Source: an uncultured Pelagibacteraceae bacterium (GTDB lineage: Bacteria; Pseudomonadota; Alphaproteobacteria; Pelagibacterales; Pelagibacteraceae). Taken from it: a stretch of DNA of 64,000 bases. This document shows positions 1 through 8,607 of the stretch, one piece after another (positions within the stretch are counted from its first letter, which is position 1; every line of letters begins with the position of its first letter). The DNA is taken from the NCBI GenBank assembly GCA_902571055.1, contig CACGAM010000001.1, forward strand, positions 124,001 through 188,000, read 5' to 3'. A program made the translations under genes and the position numbers. The notes beneath the pieces were generated by a model. That model was not told where the DNA came from. It made no database searches and was given only the letters and a program-made list of their open reading frames with translations.

Positions 1-2
1 TA

Positions 3-1127
3 GTAAATACAAACCCTAAAATTGCGAGAGCACTTATTAAATTAGGCGACAATTATAAACAAAAAGGTCAAGAAATTGTAAGCAAAGTTGAAAATATTTC
101 AGGTAAGATTATTGATGGAAGAAAAACATCTTTTCCAGGAGAAGTCGTGTCAGATTTTTTGCAGGAAAATAAAAATTATTTTTCCAAATTAGAAAAATTT
201 GCAGACGATATATTTAATAGAATTCAGATAAACAATAGAGCAACTTATATGGCTCTTTGCGATTTTCTTAAAACAGAGTACGGAGTAAAAGTAAAAGATG
301 TACTACCTGAAGATGGTAAACCATTTTCAAAAATTTATTATAAATCTCAAAAAGAATTACATTTAAGTGACTATGTAGCCCTAGAAACTAAAAAATTATA
401 TGCAGCCGCACAAATAGCACAAGAAGGTGCCATGGTTGTTATTGAGAATTATTTATCAGAGTTTAAGTTTCCGTCAGAGGAGTCAAAAAAACTTACTAAA
501 GTGGCGCTACTAAACTACTGTGGTGCTGCTATTTTAATGCCATATAAACTATTTCACCAAGAGTGTATGAAACAGAAATACGACCTAGAATTATTACAAA
601 ATACATTTGCATGTACTTTTGAACAAATTGCCCATAGAGTAACATGTTTGCAAGATACAAAACTTCCGGGTATACCATTTCATTTTCTAAGAGTTGATGT
701 CGCTGGCAATATCTCAAAAAGATTTTCATTATCAGGAATAGAGATCCCAAGATATGGTGGAGCTTGCCCCAGATGGAATGTCTATTCTGCTTTTTCAAGA
801 CCTGGGGTAATTCAAGCTGCTGTGAGCAAGATGTCTAATGGGGAGAAATATGTTTGTATCGCTAGAACAGTCGAAAAAGGAGTTGGAAGATATGGAAAAA
901 AGAAAAGTATTTTATCAATTGGTTTAGGATGCCAAGCCAAATATGCAAAAGACTTTGTGTACACCGAGAATTTAGATTTGAATGATAAGAAAACAGAAAT
1001 TCCTATTGGAGTATCATGCAGAACATGTGATAGGCTAGATTGTTCTCAAAGAGCATTTCCGCCACTTCATAAAAAATTCGATGTTGATATAAATAATAGA
1101 GGTGTATCAGTCTACGTCACGGAATAA
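3..1127 (+). CDS. ScfR/RamB-type XRE transcriptional regulator, C-terminal part (5' end outside window)
   Basis: The reading frame is open from base 3 with no start needed, so the gene begins upstream of the window. What remains matches the large alphaproteobacterial regulators made of an N-terminal HTH, an ImmA/IrrE-like (DUF955) middle and a C-terminal DUF2083 domain. The C-terminal motif PIGVSCRTCDRLDCSQRAFPPL-like (around 1000-1070), with its Cys cluster, and the IPRYGGACPRW segment are typical of that family. Known members regulate short-chain acyl-CoA, propionate or glyoxylate metabolism; the target here is unknown. The HTH is not visible because it lies off the window. A GTG at 147 could be mistaken for a start, but the family extends well upstream of it. 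It converges with the next gene, with one base between the stops. Confidence 0.8.
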   Translation, partial: VNTNPKIARALIKLGDNYKQKGQEIVSKVENISGKIIDGRKTSFPGEVVSDFLQENKNYFSKLEKFADDIFNRIQINNRATYMALCDFLKTEYGVKVKDVLPEDGKPFSKIYYKSQKELHLSDYVALETKKLYAAAQIAQEGAMVVIENYLSEFKFPSEESKKLTKVALLNYCGAAILMPYKLFHQECMKQKYDLELLQNTFACTFEQIAHRVTCLQDTKLPGIPFHFLRVDVAGNISKRFSLSGIEIPRYGGACPRWNVYSAFSRPGVIQAAVSKMSNGEKYVCIARTVEKGVGRYGKKKSILSIGLGCQAKYAKDFVYTENLDLNDKKTEIPIGVSCRTCDRLDCSQRAFPPLHKKFDVDINNRGVSVYVTE

Positions 1128-1128
1128 A

Positions 1129-2325
1129 CTAACTATTTTTTTTTGATCTTTCTCTAAATAGTAGTTGAGTTAAAGAATCCACCATAGCATCAGATGCTTT
1201 AAAGATTTCACTTGATTTATATTCATTAGACAGGTTTTTCTCTGGATTTGTTTTGTCTTCAATTACGATACCTTCATCAGGTGCATTATCTTTAATATAA
1301 ATAAGTATTAGCCAATCTTCATCACTTGACTCGTCCCATTTAATAAAAATCTCTCCTGTTTCAAATCTTCGATCTATACATCTAAAAATTGACATATGCC
1401 TTGTTATATGTCGTTTATTTAATTGAAAAACTAAACTAGAAGCACTTCTATAAAAACTTTCTAAAGACAGCTCTATCTTTTGTCTTTCAAGAGAGTATTC
1501 TCTTTCTTTTCTTAAAAGAGTTTCTCTATCATCTGTCTCAGATGTTTTAACACCTAATGCCTCTACCCTCTCTCTTATTTTTTGATCTCTAATTAATCTG
1601 TATTTTTCCTTAAGTTTTTCTATTCTTTCCTGGACACCTGAATAATCTTCTCTTTGTTCTTTTAAAGATGTTTTTTCGAGTTTCTCAAGTTCCTTGATTT
1701 CTCTTATTCTAAATCTTTCAATTTGTTTTTCTAATTTAATTTCTTGTAAAAATCTTTTTTGTTTTTCAGCTTGTTCTTTTCTTAGTAAAGCCTGCTCTTT
1801 TCTCAAAAATAATTTTATATCTTTAGCCCGCTCCCTCTCTAATTTCTCTTCATCTTTTAATTGTTTTTCTTTTTCTTTTAAAATTTTTTCCTCAATTTCT
1901 TTTTTTTCAATTTCAATTCTCTCTTTTTCCTCTCTCTCTTTTTCAATTTTTTCGATTTTAATTCTTCTGTTTTCATCAGCTTTTAAAGTTTTATATTCAA
2001 TTATTTTGTCATCTAGTCTTTGGAAAAAAGATTGTATTGCCTGATCTATTTTTAGAAAATTGAAACTAAATTTAAAAGAAAAATTGTCTTTGAACTTGTT
2101 TTGGAGTCTTATGATATTAAGAATTATTCCACTTTTATTTTTTTTTAATACTTCAGGTTTATTATTTTTTCGTACTATTTTTCTTTTAAAATTCTTAATT
2201 TTTTTTTTTGAATTTGTTCTTTTTTTATAACTCTTTTTTTTTAATTTTTTATTTGATTTTGATTTATAAGATTTTTTTTTATTTTTTGATTTTCTTCTAA
2301 CGCTTTTTTTTCTTTTTTTTTTCAT
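1129..2325 (-). CDS. Lysine-rich coiled-coil protein of unknown function
   Basis: I do not recognise this family. The first ~60 residues are roughly half Lys/Arg with Ser and Asn, a low-complexity basic tail. Residues ~100-290 are Glu/Lys/Arg-rich heptad-like sequence, almost certainly a long coiled coil. The last ~100 residues look like a small folded domain (motifs YRSASSLVFQLNKRH and KWDESSDEDWLILIYIKD). There is no signal peptide or membrane segment. I start it at the ATG at 2325, followed by a Lys/Arg run; an upstream TTG at 2346 would add seven residues. It lies 28 bases after cfa on the same strand, so it may be co-transcribed. A nucleic-acid- or envelope-associated structural role is possible but only a guess from composition. 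Confidence 0.7.
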   Translation of the reverse strand: MKKKRKKSVRRKSKNKKKSYKSKSNKKLKKKSYKKRTNSKKKIKNFKRKIVRKNNKPEVLKKNKSGIILNIIRLQNKFKDNFSFKFSFNFLKIDQAIQSFFQRLDDKIIEYKTLKADENRRIKIEKIEKEREEKERIEIEKKEIEEKILKEKEKQLKDEEKLERERAKDIKLFLRKEQALLRKEQAEKQKRFLQEIKLEKQIERFRIREIKELEKLEKTSLKEQREDYSGVQERIEKLKEKYRLIRDQKIRERVEALGVKTSETDDRETLLRKEREYSLERQKIELSLESFYRSASSLVFQLNKRHITRHMSIFRCIDRRFETGEIFIKWDESSDEDWLILIYIKDNAPDEGIVIEDKTNPEKNLSNEYKSSEIFKASDAMVDSLTQLLFRERSKKNS

Positions 2326-2353
2326 TAAACTACTATGATTTATCAATAATTAA

Positions 2354-3544
2354 CTAATAAATATAGTCTCTTGTATTTGGGGTTGATAGTAATTTTTTAC
2401 TAAGTTGAAATTGAAATACAACCTGATCTCCCCATTTAAAGGCCATCTCACATCCTGCTAAATAAAATTCCCACATTCTGAAAAACCTTTCGTCAAACAT
2501 TTTTAAGACCTCCTCTTTTTTACCTAAAAATCTGCTCTTCCAATTCCTCAAAGTATGAGCATAGTGCATTCTTAAAACCTCCATATCAGCTATTATTAAG
2601 TTTGATTTTTCAATTGGTTTTGTTAATTCACTTAAGCTTGGGGTGTAACCTCCTGGAAATATGTATTTTGATATCCATGGATGTGGGTCCCTTGGAGTCA
2701 TTACTGACCCTATTGTGTGTATTAATGCTACTCCATCCTCATTCAAAAATTTTGATACTGAATTAAAATATTTATTATAAAATTTTTTTCCTACATGCTC
2801 AAGCATGCCTACACTAACTACACGATCAAACTTTTCATTTAATTTTCTATAATCGATTAATTCAAATCTTACTTGATTTTCAAGGTTTAATTCTTTGGCT
2901 TTATTTCTGCTATATTCTAACTGATTTTCTGAAAGTGTAATTCCTAAAACTTCACACTTACTTTGTTTTGCTATTTCAAGTGCAAGTGTGCCCCAACCTG
3001 AGCCTATATCTAAAACTTTCAAATTAGGTTTTAAATGAAGTTTTTTAATAATATGATTCATTTTATTTTTTTGCGCTTGTTCGATTGTTTCATTATCGTT
3101 TTTAAAATACGCACAAGAATATTGTCTATTTTCATCAAGAAATAAATCATATAATTTTTCAGAGATATCATAATGATGAGCAACATTTGATTTAGATTTA
3201 CCTACAAAATTGAAGTTTGTTATGTAGCTATAAATTCCCATAAGTTTTTTTATGACTGTTGCATAATTACTTGTAGGACCTCTTCCTATATTTTTCATAG
3301 CAATTTCTAAAAATTCTGTCAGTGTACCGTTTTCTATTACAGCAGAGCCATTGGCGTATGCCTCCCCAAAATAAAGGTCAGGTAATAATAACAATTTGTA
3401 GTGAAGACTTTTATCTAATAGTTTTAATTTAATAGGTGGGTTTTTAAGTGGCTTGCCAATAATGTGATACTTTTTATTTGCATCCTCTAATATAAATCCA
3501 TCATCTTTAACAAGTTTTTCCAAAAATTGAGTTAAGTTTTTCAT
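2354..3544 (-). CDS. cfa: Cyclopropane-fatty-acyl-phospholipid synthase family protein
   Basis: This SAM-dependent enzyme adds a methylene group across the double bond of unsaturated acyl chains in membrane phospholipids. The 396-residue length is normal. Visible motifs are VAHHYDIS near residue 121 (acyl/bicarbonate-site region), the SAM-binding loop VLDIGSGWG near 177-185, SVGMLEHVG near 245, and the late PGGYTPSL and WEFYLAGCEMAF segments typical of Cfa. It is soluble and membrane-peripheral in known relatives. It follows the DapA-like gene by six bases and precedes the lysine-rich gene, suggesting one minus-strand transcript. Other members of this superfamily make methylated rather than cyclopropanated lipids, so the exact product is not proven. 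Confidence 0.9.
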   Translation of the reverse strand: MKNLTQFLEKLVKDDGFILEDANKKYHIIGKPLKNPPIKLKLLDKSLHYKLLLLPDLYFGEAYANGSAVIENGTLTEFLEIAMKNIGRGPTSNYATVIKKLMGIYSYITNFNFVGKSKSNVAHHYDISEKLYDLFLDENRQYSCAYFKNDNETIEQAQKNKMNHIIKKLHLKPNLKVLDIGSGWGTLALEIAKQSKCEVLGITLSENQLEYSRNKAKELNLENQVRFELIDYRKLNEKFDRVVSVGMLEHVGKKFYNKYFNSVSKFLNEDGVALIHTIGSVMTPRDPHPWISKYIFPGGYTPSLSELTKPIEKSNLIIADMEVLRMHYAHTLRNWKSRFLGKKEEVLKMFDERFFRMWEFYLAGCEMAFKWGDQVVFQFQLSKKLLSTPNTRDYIY

Positions 3545-3550
3545 AATTAA

Positions 3551-4423
3551 TTAATAACTCATATTAAATTCTAATTTTTTTAATTCTTCAAATAATTTTT
3601 TTTCGTCACTTTCTGGTAATAAATCTATTATAGGTAGAACATTTTTAAAAATTGGATCTTTTTGAGACATATAAGAGTGTAAGCTGGATATTAAGTTAAA
3701 TTGATTGAATACTTTTCTGACTTTGCAAAGTTTTTCATTAAAAGTTTGAGGCACGTTTAAATGGAAATCATCAAAAACTTTTCTTGCAATTTTAGAGGTA
3801 ACGTTACAAGTGGCAGTTATTGCTCCATTACAACCGACCTTTAAACCTGGTAACAATTTTTCCTCGGATCCCACCAAAATAGATAAGTCGTTTTTTTTAT
3901 ATTTGTCATAGATATTATAGCTGCTATCTTTAATTCCAACAATCTGATCAGGAAATCTATTTTTTAATTCCTCAACACAATTTAGACTGAACTTATATCC
4001 AGCGAGTTTTTCAAAATTATACAAAATTATTTTACAGTCACTTACACTTTCAATTATTTTACTAAAATATTTAATAACATTTTTATCAGTATAATTATAA
4101 TAGGCTGGAGGCATTATTAAAAAATGATTCAATTTTAGTGATATTGAAATTTTCATTAAATTTATAGTATCCCCTAAAGAATTAGAGCCAGTTCCAATTA
4201 TAAATTTATCGAAATTTTTACTTAGAGGAATAGAATTTATTAATTTAATTTTTTCAGAAATTGAAATTAATTGAGATTGTCCAGTGCTGCCTAATAAAAC
4301 TACTCCATGACATCCATTATTAATTAGAAAATCAGCATGACTGATTGTTTTTTTAGCATTTAAAGATAAATCTTGATTAAAAACTGTTAAAGAGGCCGCA
4401 TAAATGCCTTGAATTTTGTTCAT
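3551..4423 (-). CDS. Dihydrodipicolinate synthase (DapA) family lyase
   Basis: A TIM-barrel aldolase of the DapA/N-acetylneuraminate lyase family, 290 residues. The Schiff-base lysine is visible as VGIKDSS (Lys165) and the catalytic tyrosine as ILYNF (Tyr135); the substrate-carboxylate loop is GSTGQS near 45. The usual YNxPxRTG after the tyrosine is replaced by YNFEKLAGY, which argues against a standard lysine-pathway DapA and for another 2-keto-acid aldolase or lyase. It is the first gene of a minus-strand group with cfa, divergent from the glycosyltransferase at 4473, so the short 4424-4472 spacer must hold both promoters. The substrate cannot be told from sequence. Confidence 0.8.
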   Translation of the reverse strand: MNKIQGIYAASLTVFNQDLSLNAKKTISHADFLINNGCHGVVLLGSTGQSQLISISEKIKLINSIPLSKNFDKFIIGTGSNSLGDTINLMKISISLKLNHFLIMPPAYYNYTDKNVIKYFSKIIESVSDCKIILYNFEKLAGYKFSLNCVEELKNRFPDQIVGIKDSSYNIYDKYKKNDLSILVGSEEKLLPGLKVGCNGAITATCNVTSKIARKVFDDFHLNVPQTFNEKLCKVRKVFNQFNLISSLHSYMSQKDPIFKNVLPIIDLLPESDEKKLFEELKKLEFNMSY

Positions 4424-4472
4424 TAATAAAATTTATATAAATTTAATTTTTTAGTAAAGTTTAATAGGTATT

Positions 4473-5432
4473 ATGAATATTTTAGTTATTCAAAATCGAA
4501 TGGGCATAGGTGATCTGGTAATATTTATGCCTTTTATAGAGGCGATTTCCAAAAATTATAAAGTGCCAATTACTTGTCTTGTTAAGAAAAATTCAAAGGC
4601 TAAAGAAATATTTCAGGATAACGAATTTATAAAAGAATTTATTTTCCTAGAGAGAGAAAATGGAAAAGGAGATCATGATGGTATAACTGGATCAATAAAA
4701 CTCATTTCCAAGTTAAGAAGATATAATTTTGATAAAATTTTTATATTTAATTCGTCGCTAAGATTTTTTTTAATATCTAAAATTGCTGGTATCTCAGATG
4801 TATATCATTACCCACTTTTTGAAAAAAACCAACAACATATAATTCTAACTGCACAAAAATTTTTAAAAAATTCAATAAATATTGATGTAGAAAGCAATCC
4901 AGTGATTAATATAAGTGACGAAAAGATAAAACGATCAAAAGAAAAATTAAAGATAGATTCAAAAAAAACAAATGTATTACTTGGTGTAGGAGGATCTGGT
5001 CCAACGAAAAGAGTTCCAGCAAAAATTTTTCTAGAAACAATGAATTTGATACAAAAAGATTATGATACTAAGTTCTATTTAGCAACTGGAAAAAATTTTG
5101 AAGAGCAAAAAATATTAAACGACATATTAAACTCAAATTTAAAAGATAAATGTGTGCCTTTAGATAATCTTATGATTCCAGAAATTTTGCCTATTATAAA
5201 AAATTGTAAAATTTCAATATGTAACGATTCAAGTTTTAGTCACTTATCGGCAGCATTGGGTTTACCAACAATTGTTTTAATGACTGATACACCGCTAGTA
5301 TACGGAAGTTACAGCCCAAAAATGTACCCTATAATTCCTGATGGAGAAGAAACAGTAACACATAACACATTAGGAAAAGATAAGATCAACCCTAGAAAAA
5401 TTTTTTTAAAATTAAAGGAAATAATTAATTAA
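4473..5432 (+). CDS. Glycosyltransferase family 9 (heptosyltransferase-like)
   Basis: A 319-residue GT-B glycosyltransferase resembling ADP-heptose:LPS heptosyltransferases. The N-terminus ILVIQNRMGIGDLVIFMP is the family's opening motif (usually R-x-GDxxxx-P), LLGVGGSGPTKR near 168 starts the second Rossmann domain, and ICNDSSFSHLSAALGLPTIVL near 250-270 is the nucleotide-sugar-binding region. It probably adds a sugar to lipopolysaccharide core or another envelope glycan at the cytoplasmic face. No other LPS genes adjoin it, so the acceptor is unknown. Its 3' end overlaps the convergent J-domain gene by four bases. Confidence 0.82.
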   Translation: MNILVIQNRMGIGDLVIFMPFIEAISKNYKVPITCLVKKNSKAKEIFQDNEFIKEFIFLERENGKGDHDGITGSIKLISKLRRYNFDKIFIFNSSLRFFLISKIAGISDVYHYPLFEKNQQHIILTAQKFLKNSINIDVESNPVINISDEKIKRSKEKLKIDSKKTNVLLGVGGSGPTKRVPAKIFLETMNLIQKDYDTKFYLATGKNFEEQKILNDILNSNLKDKCVPLDNLMIPEILPIIKNCKISICNDSSFSHLSAALGLPTIVLMTDTPLVYGSYSPKMYPIIPDGEETVTHNTLGKDKINPRKIFLKLKEIIN

Positions 5433-5938
5433 GATATATCTTTAATAACTGTATCTTTTGCCTCATTTACTATGGATGCAAGTCTTGAAAGTTCTGGGCT
5501 AATATCAGGATGTATTTTTTTCATGATTTTTTTATAGGAATTCATCACGTGCTCCTTAGTATATTTTTTTTTTGGATTAAGATTAAGAATTTTATAAGCT
5601 TCTTCTAATGATATAGATTGATTATTATAATTTTGGTTTATATTTCCAAAATTGAACCTTCCATAATTTTTTAAAACTCTGAGAAGTCCCCATATTCTTA
5701 AGAACTGTAACAAAGTAAGACCTGCTTTAGTTTTTATCATTGGCAAAACCATCATTAAAAATGGAAGAGAAAAAATATATCTACCTGCAAACGCCATCAA
5801 AATTGCCAATAAAATAGAAACAACTATAATTGATGATCTTATTGTCTTTGCAACCCTCTTTGTTGAACTTTTTGCAAACCAATTAAGAAATAAGTAAATT
5901 AAGACAAAAATAACAAGTGTGATAATAAAAATATTCAT
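5429..5938 (-). CDS. Membrane-anchored J-domain (DnaJ-like) protein
   Basis: A 169-residue protein with a membrane segment at ~3-14, a longer hydrophobic region at ~35-65, and a C-terminal J domain (~112-168). The J-domain hallmark HPD is present in KKIHPDISPE near 145. The topology resembles TIM14/Pam18-like and other alphaproteobacterial DnaJ-domain membrane proteins, where the J domain stimulates an Hsp70 (DnaK) at the inner membrane. There is no Gly/Phe or zinc-finger region, so it is not DnaJ itself. It is divergent from ptrB with only 14 bases between starts. Client or process is unknown. Confidence 0.8.
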   Translation of the reverse strand: MNIFIITLVIFVLIYLFLNWFAKSSTKRVAKTIRSSIIVVSILLAILMAFAGRYIFSLPFLMMVLPMIKTKAGLTLLQFLRIWGLLRVLKNYGRFNFGNINQNYNNQSISLEEAYKILNLNPKKKYTKEHVMNSYKKIMKKIHPDISPELSRLASIVNEAKDTVIKDIS

Positions 5939-5952
5939 ATATTAAAAACTCG

Positions 5953-8028
5953 ATGAAAATACCACAACTTAAAAAAAAAACTGAACTTAAATCTTGTCAC
6001 AATACTAACTGGGAAGATGATTATAGCTGGGTTCATCAGCCCAATATTCTTGAGGTTTTAAAAGATAGCTCCAAGCTCGACCCAGAAGTAAGGAAATATC
6101 TTGAAGAAGAGAATAATTATACAGAACATCATCTTAAAGAGACCAAAGGCATTCAAAAAACATTATTTGATGAAATTAAGGGTAGGATAAAATTAGATGA
6201 CGAGTCTATTCCATTTAAAGATAAAAATTATGAATACTGGACAAGGACGACTACAAAGGGAAATTATTCGATTAAATTGAGAAAAAAAATTGGAACGAAT
6301 TTAGTTGAAGAGTATTGGAATGGCGATAAAGAAAAGAAAAAATTAAATACCGAATTTTTTGGTGTTGGTGATATTGAGGTTAGTTATAATGATAAAATAT
6401 TAGGCTATTCATTAGACTTAAAAGGATCTGAGTATTACACAATTTATTTAAGAGATATAGAGACAAACAAAATTATTTCTGAGAAGATAGATGATACTGC
6501 TGGCGGAATAACGTTTAGCTTAGATGATAAATTTATATTTTATTCTAAACTTGATAAATTTCACAGACCGAGAAAGATATACAGACACAAAATTGGAGAT
6601 AATATCTCAAATGATAAGTTAATTTTTGAAGAAAAAAGTGACGCTTTTACAGTTGGAATAAATTTAACTTCTGATGAAAAATATTTCATAATCACATCTT
6701 CTGATCATAACACTTCTGAGCAATACTATTTTAAATCGAATGAAGAAAATCCAAAACCTAAACTTATAAAAAAAAGAAACAAAGGTATAATTTATTCTGT
6801 AAACTCATGGGATAATCACTTTTATAATCATACAAATGAAAAAGCTGAGGACTTTAAAATTGATTATTGTAACGATTTATCAATACAAGATTGGAAATCA
6901 TATATACCAGCACAAGAGGAAACTTTAATAGGGAGTTTATTTTTCTTAAATAATTGGATATTAAGATCTGAGGTTTCGAACGCACTACCAAAAATTTTTG
7001 TAAAGAATATAAAAACCAATCAAGAAGAGGAGATTAAATTCACTGATGAAAAAATTATCGACCCAGGTGTATCATTTTATCAAAAGGACAGGGATACTGA
7101 TTTAATTTATTTGAGTTACTCCTCGCCAAAAACTCAATCAAGAACTTATTTATATAATTTAAAGTCTAAAGAAAGAAAGCTTGTAAAAGAACAAGAGATA
7201 CCATCGGGTCATAATCCAGAAGATTATATTGTAGAAAGACTTGAATGCAATTCACATGATGGAAGGAAAGTACCAATAACTTTAACTCGAAACAAAAAAA
7301 CTAAAGTTGATGGAACTGCAAATGTTTTACTTTACGGTTATGGTTCATATGGAAGCTCTATGTCTCCATCTTTTTCATCAACGAAATTTAGCTTGATAGA
7401 TAGAGACATAATTTGGGTTACTGCCCACATCAGGGGTGGAATGGAGAGAGGAATGAAATGGTGGAAAGAAGGTAAATTATTAAATAAGAAGAATACTTTT
7501 GAAGATTATTTAGCCGTTGGAGAATTTTTAATAAAAAATAAATATACCTCAAAAAAAAAAATCATCGGTTTCGGTGGCTCTGCAGGTGGTTTACTGATGG
7601 GGGCTGTTGTAAATCAGAAACCAGAATTATTTTTAGCTATGATATTAGCTGTCCCATTTGTTGACTCACTTACTACCAATTTAGATCATTCATTGCCATT
7701 AACAGTAGGTGAATTTGATGAATTTGGAAATGCTAAAGATAACAAGGAACATTTTGATTATATTTATTCTTATGCGCCTTATAATAACATTAAGAAAATG
7801 GATTATCCTCACATGTTAATTACAACAAGCTTAAGCGATAATAGAGTATTATTCGATGAACCATTAAAATTTACCGCTAAGCTTAGAGAGTATAAAACTG
7901 ACAACAATTTACTTTTACTTAAAACTGAAATGAATGCTGGTCACGGTGGAAAATCTGGTAGAGACGGTGCTATAGAAGAAATTGCACTTGATTATGCATT
8001 TGCACTAAAAGTGTCAAAAAAAGTTTAA
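5953..8028 (+). CDS. ptrB: Oligopeptidase B / prolyl oligopeptidase (peptidase family S9A)
   Basis: A 691-residue serine peptidase: an N-terminal seven-bladed propeller (to ~420) followed by an alpha/beta hydrolase domain. The nucleophile motif GFGGSAGG places Ser543; the acid lies in SLSDNRVLFDEP near 620, and the histidine in NAGHGGKSGR near 660, giving a complete triad. Oligopeptidase B cuts short cytosolic peptides after Arg/Lys; prolyl oligopeptidase cuts after Pro. The DNRV-containing loop and overall length fit oligopeptidase B better, but specificity is inferred. It has no signal peptide. The Hsp20 gene downstream has its own promoter. Confidence 0.88.
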   Translation: MKIPQLKKKTELKSCHNTNWEDDYSWVHQPNILEVLKDSSKLDPEVRKYLEEENNYTEHHLKETKGIQKTLFDEIKGRIKLDDESIPFKDKNYEYWTRTTTKGNYSIKLRKKIGTNLVEEYWNGDKEKKKLNTEFFGVGDIEVSYNDKILGYSLDLKGSEYYTIYLRDIETNKIISEKIDDTAGGITFSLDDKFIFYSKLDKFHRPRKIYRHKIGDNISNDKLIFEEKSDAFTVGINLTSDEKYFIITSSDHNTSEQYYFKSNEENPKPKLIKKRNKGIIYSVNSWDNHFYNHTNEKAEDFKIDYCNDLSIQDWKSYIPAQEETLIGSLFFLNNWILRSEVSNALPKIFVKNIKTNQEEEIKFTDEKIIDPGVSFYQKDRDTDLIYLSYSSPKTQSRTYLYNLKSKERKLVKEQEIPSGHNPEDYIVERLECNSHDGRKVPITLTRNKKTKVDGTANVLLYGYGSYGSSMSPSFSSTKFSLIDRDIIWVTAHIRGGMERGMKWWKEGKLLNKKNTFEDYLAVGEFLIKNKYTSKKKIIGFGGSAGGLLMGAVVNQKPELFLAMILAVPFVDSLTTNLDHSLPLTVGEFDEFGNAKDNKEHFDYIYSYAPYNNIKKMDYPHMLITTSLSDNRVLFDEPLKFTAKLREYKTDNNLLLLKTEMNAGHGGKSGRDGAIEEIALDYAFALKVSKKV

Positions 8029-8037
8029 ATTAAAACT

Positions 8038-8065
8038 CTTGAAATATAAATAATAATACCCATAT
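8038..8065 (+). promoter_or_regulatory. Heat-shock (RpoH/sigma-32-type) promoter for hsp20
   Basis: CTTGAAA at 8038-8044 and CCCATAT at 8059-8065 are separated by 14 bases. This closely matches the RpoH consensus CTTGAAA / CCCCATnT with 11-16 base spacing. Transcription would start at about 8071-8074, exactly at the first hairpin of the leader. Recognised by eye; no motif scan was run. Confidence 0.7.
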
Positions 8066-8072
8066 CAATATC

Positions 8073-8118
8073 GAGGTTGCCTAATGGGACTTCAAAATAA
8101 CCTTGCTAACAAAGGAGG
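8073..8118 (+). ncRNA. ROSE-like RNA thermometer in the hsp20 5' UTR
   Basis: Two hairpins fill the leader. The first pairs GAGGTT (8073-8078) with GACTTC (8088-8093) and CC with GG around a TAAT loop, leaving one bulged G. The second pairs CTTGCT (8102-8107) with AGGAGG (8113-8118) across an AACAA loop. The anti-Shine-Dalgarno TTGCT facing AGGA, with a G opposite G, is the defining feature of ROSE elements, which melt on heating and free the ribosome site. ROSE is known on small heat-shock genes of alphaproteobacteria and enterics. This one is short, with two stems. Confidence 0.75.
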
Positions 8119-8122
8119 ATAA

Positions 8123-8569
8123 ATGACAAGTAAGGATCTATCTATATTTAACTCACTAAGACCTTTTTCAATTGGTTTTGACGATATGTTCGATCAATTT
8201 GAAAACATGTTGGGTAATGGTGGTTTGAGCATGCAATCAAACTATCCACCATATAACATCAGAAAAACTGGAAAGGACAATTATTCAATAGAAGTTGCAC
8301 TTGCCGGTTTCAACAAAAACGATGTTGAAGTTGAATTCGAAGATAATTTATTGACTGTTAGAACTAAACAGGTTGATAAATCTGAGAATAAAGATGTAAA
8401 TGGTGAAATAATTCATAAAGGTATTTCTCAAAGACAATTTGCTAGATCATTTACAATTGCAGATGATGTAAAAGTGAATGGCGCAGAATTAAAAGACGGT
8501 CTTTTAAGAATAGCTTGCGAAAGAATTGTGCCAGAGCATAAAAAAAAGAAACTTATTGAGATTAAATAA
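8123..8569 (+). CDS. Small heat-shock protein Hsp20 (IbpA/HspA family)
   Basis: A 148-residue alpha-crystallin-type chaperone that holds unfolding proteins for DnaK/ClpB. The N-terminal arm has the SLRPFSIGFDDMFD motif of proteobacterial IbpA-like proteins. The crystallin domain spans ~35-130, with YNIRKTGKDNYSIEVALAGF, the GISQRQFARSF beta-strand and LKDGLLRIACER. The C-terminal IxI anchor is only weakly represented. The ATG follows a strong AAAGGAGG ribosome site that the leader hairpin can hide, so expression is probably controlled by both RpoH-type transcription and temperature-dependent translation. It ends at a strong hairpin at 8582. Confidence 0.92.
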   Translation: MTSKDLSIFNSLRPFSIGFDDMFDQFENMLGNGGLSMQSNYPPYNIRKTGKDNYSIEVALAGFNKNDVEVEFEDNLLTVRTKQVDKSENKDVNGEIIHKGISQRQFARSFTIADDVKVNGAELKDGLLRIACERIVPEHKKKKLIEIK

Positions 8570-8581
8570 GTATTAAACTTG

Positions 8582-8605
8582 CTTGTGGGGATTATTCCCC
8601 ACAAG
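8582..8605. terminator. Hairpin terminator between hsp20 and a convergent lipoprotein gene
   Basis: CTTGTGGGG (8582-8590) and CCCCACAAG (8597-8605) form a perfect nine-pair stem with an ATTATT loop. It sits between two convergent stop codons. T-runs on either side are short, so termination is likely but not certain; it could serve both directions. Confidence 0.7.
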
Positions 8606-8607
8606 TA

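Noticed and set aside
1694..2044. A plus-strand Ser/Phe/Leu-rich reading frame opposite the lysine-rich gene
   Set aside because: It is the complement of the coiled-coil Lys/Glu codons; it has no family resemblance and no ribosome site.
4424..4472. Palindromic AT stretch between the DapA-like gene and the glycosyltransferase as an operator
   Set aside because: Only low-complexity A/T self-complementarity, not distinguishable from background.
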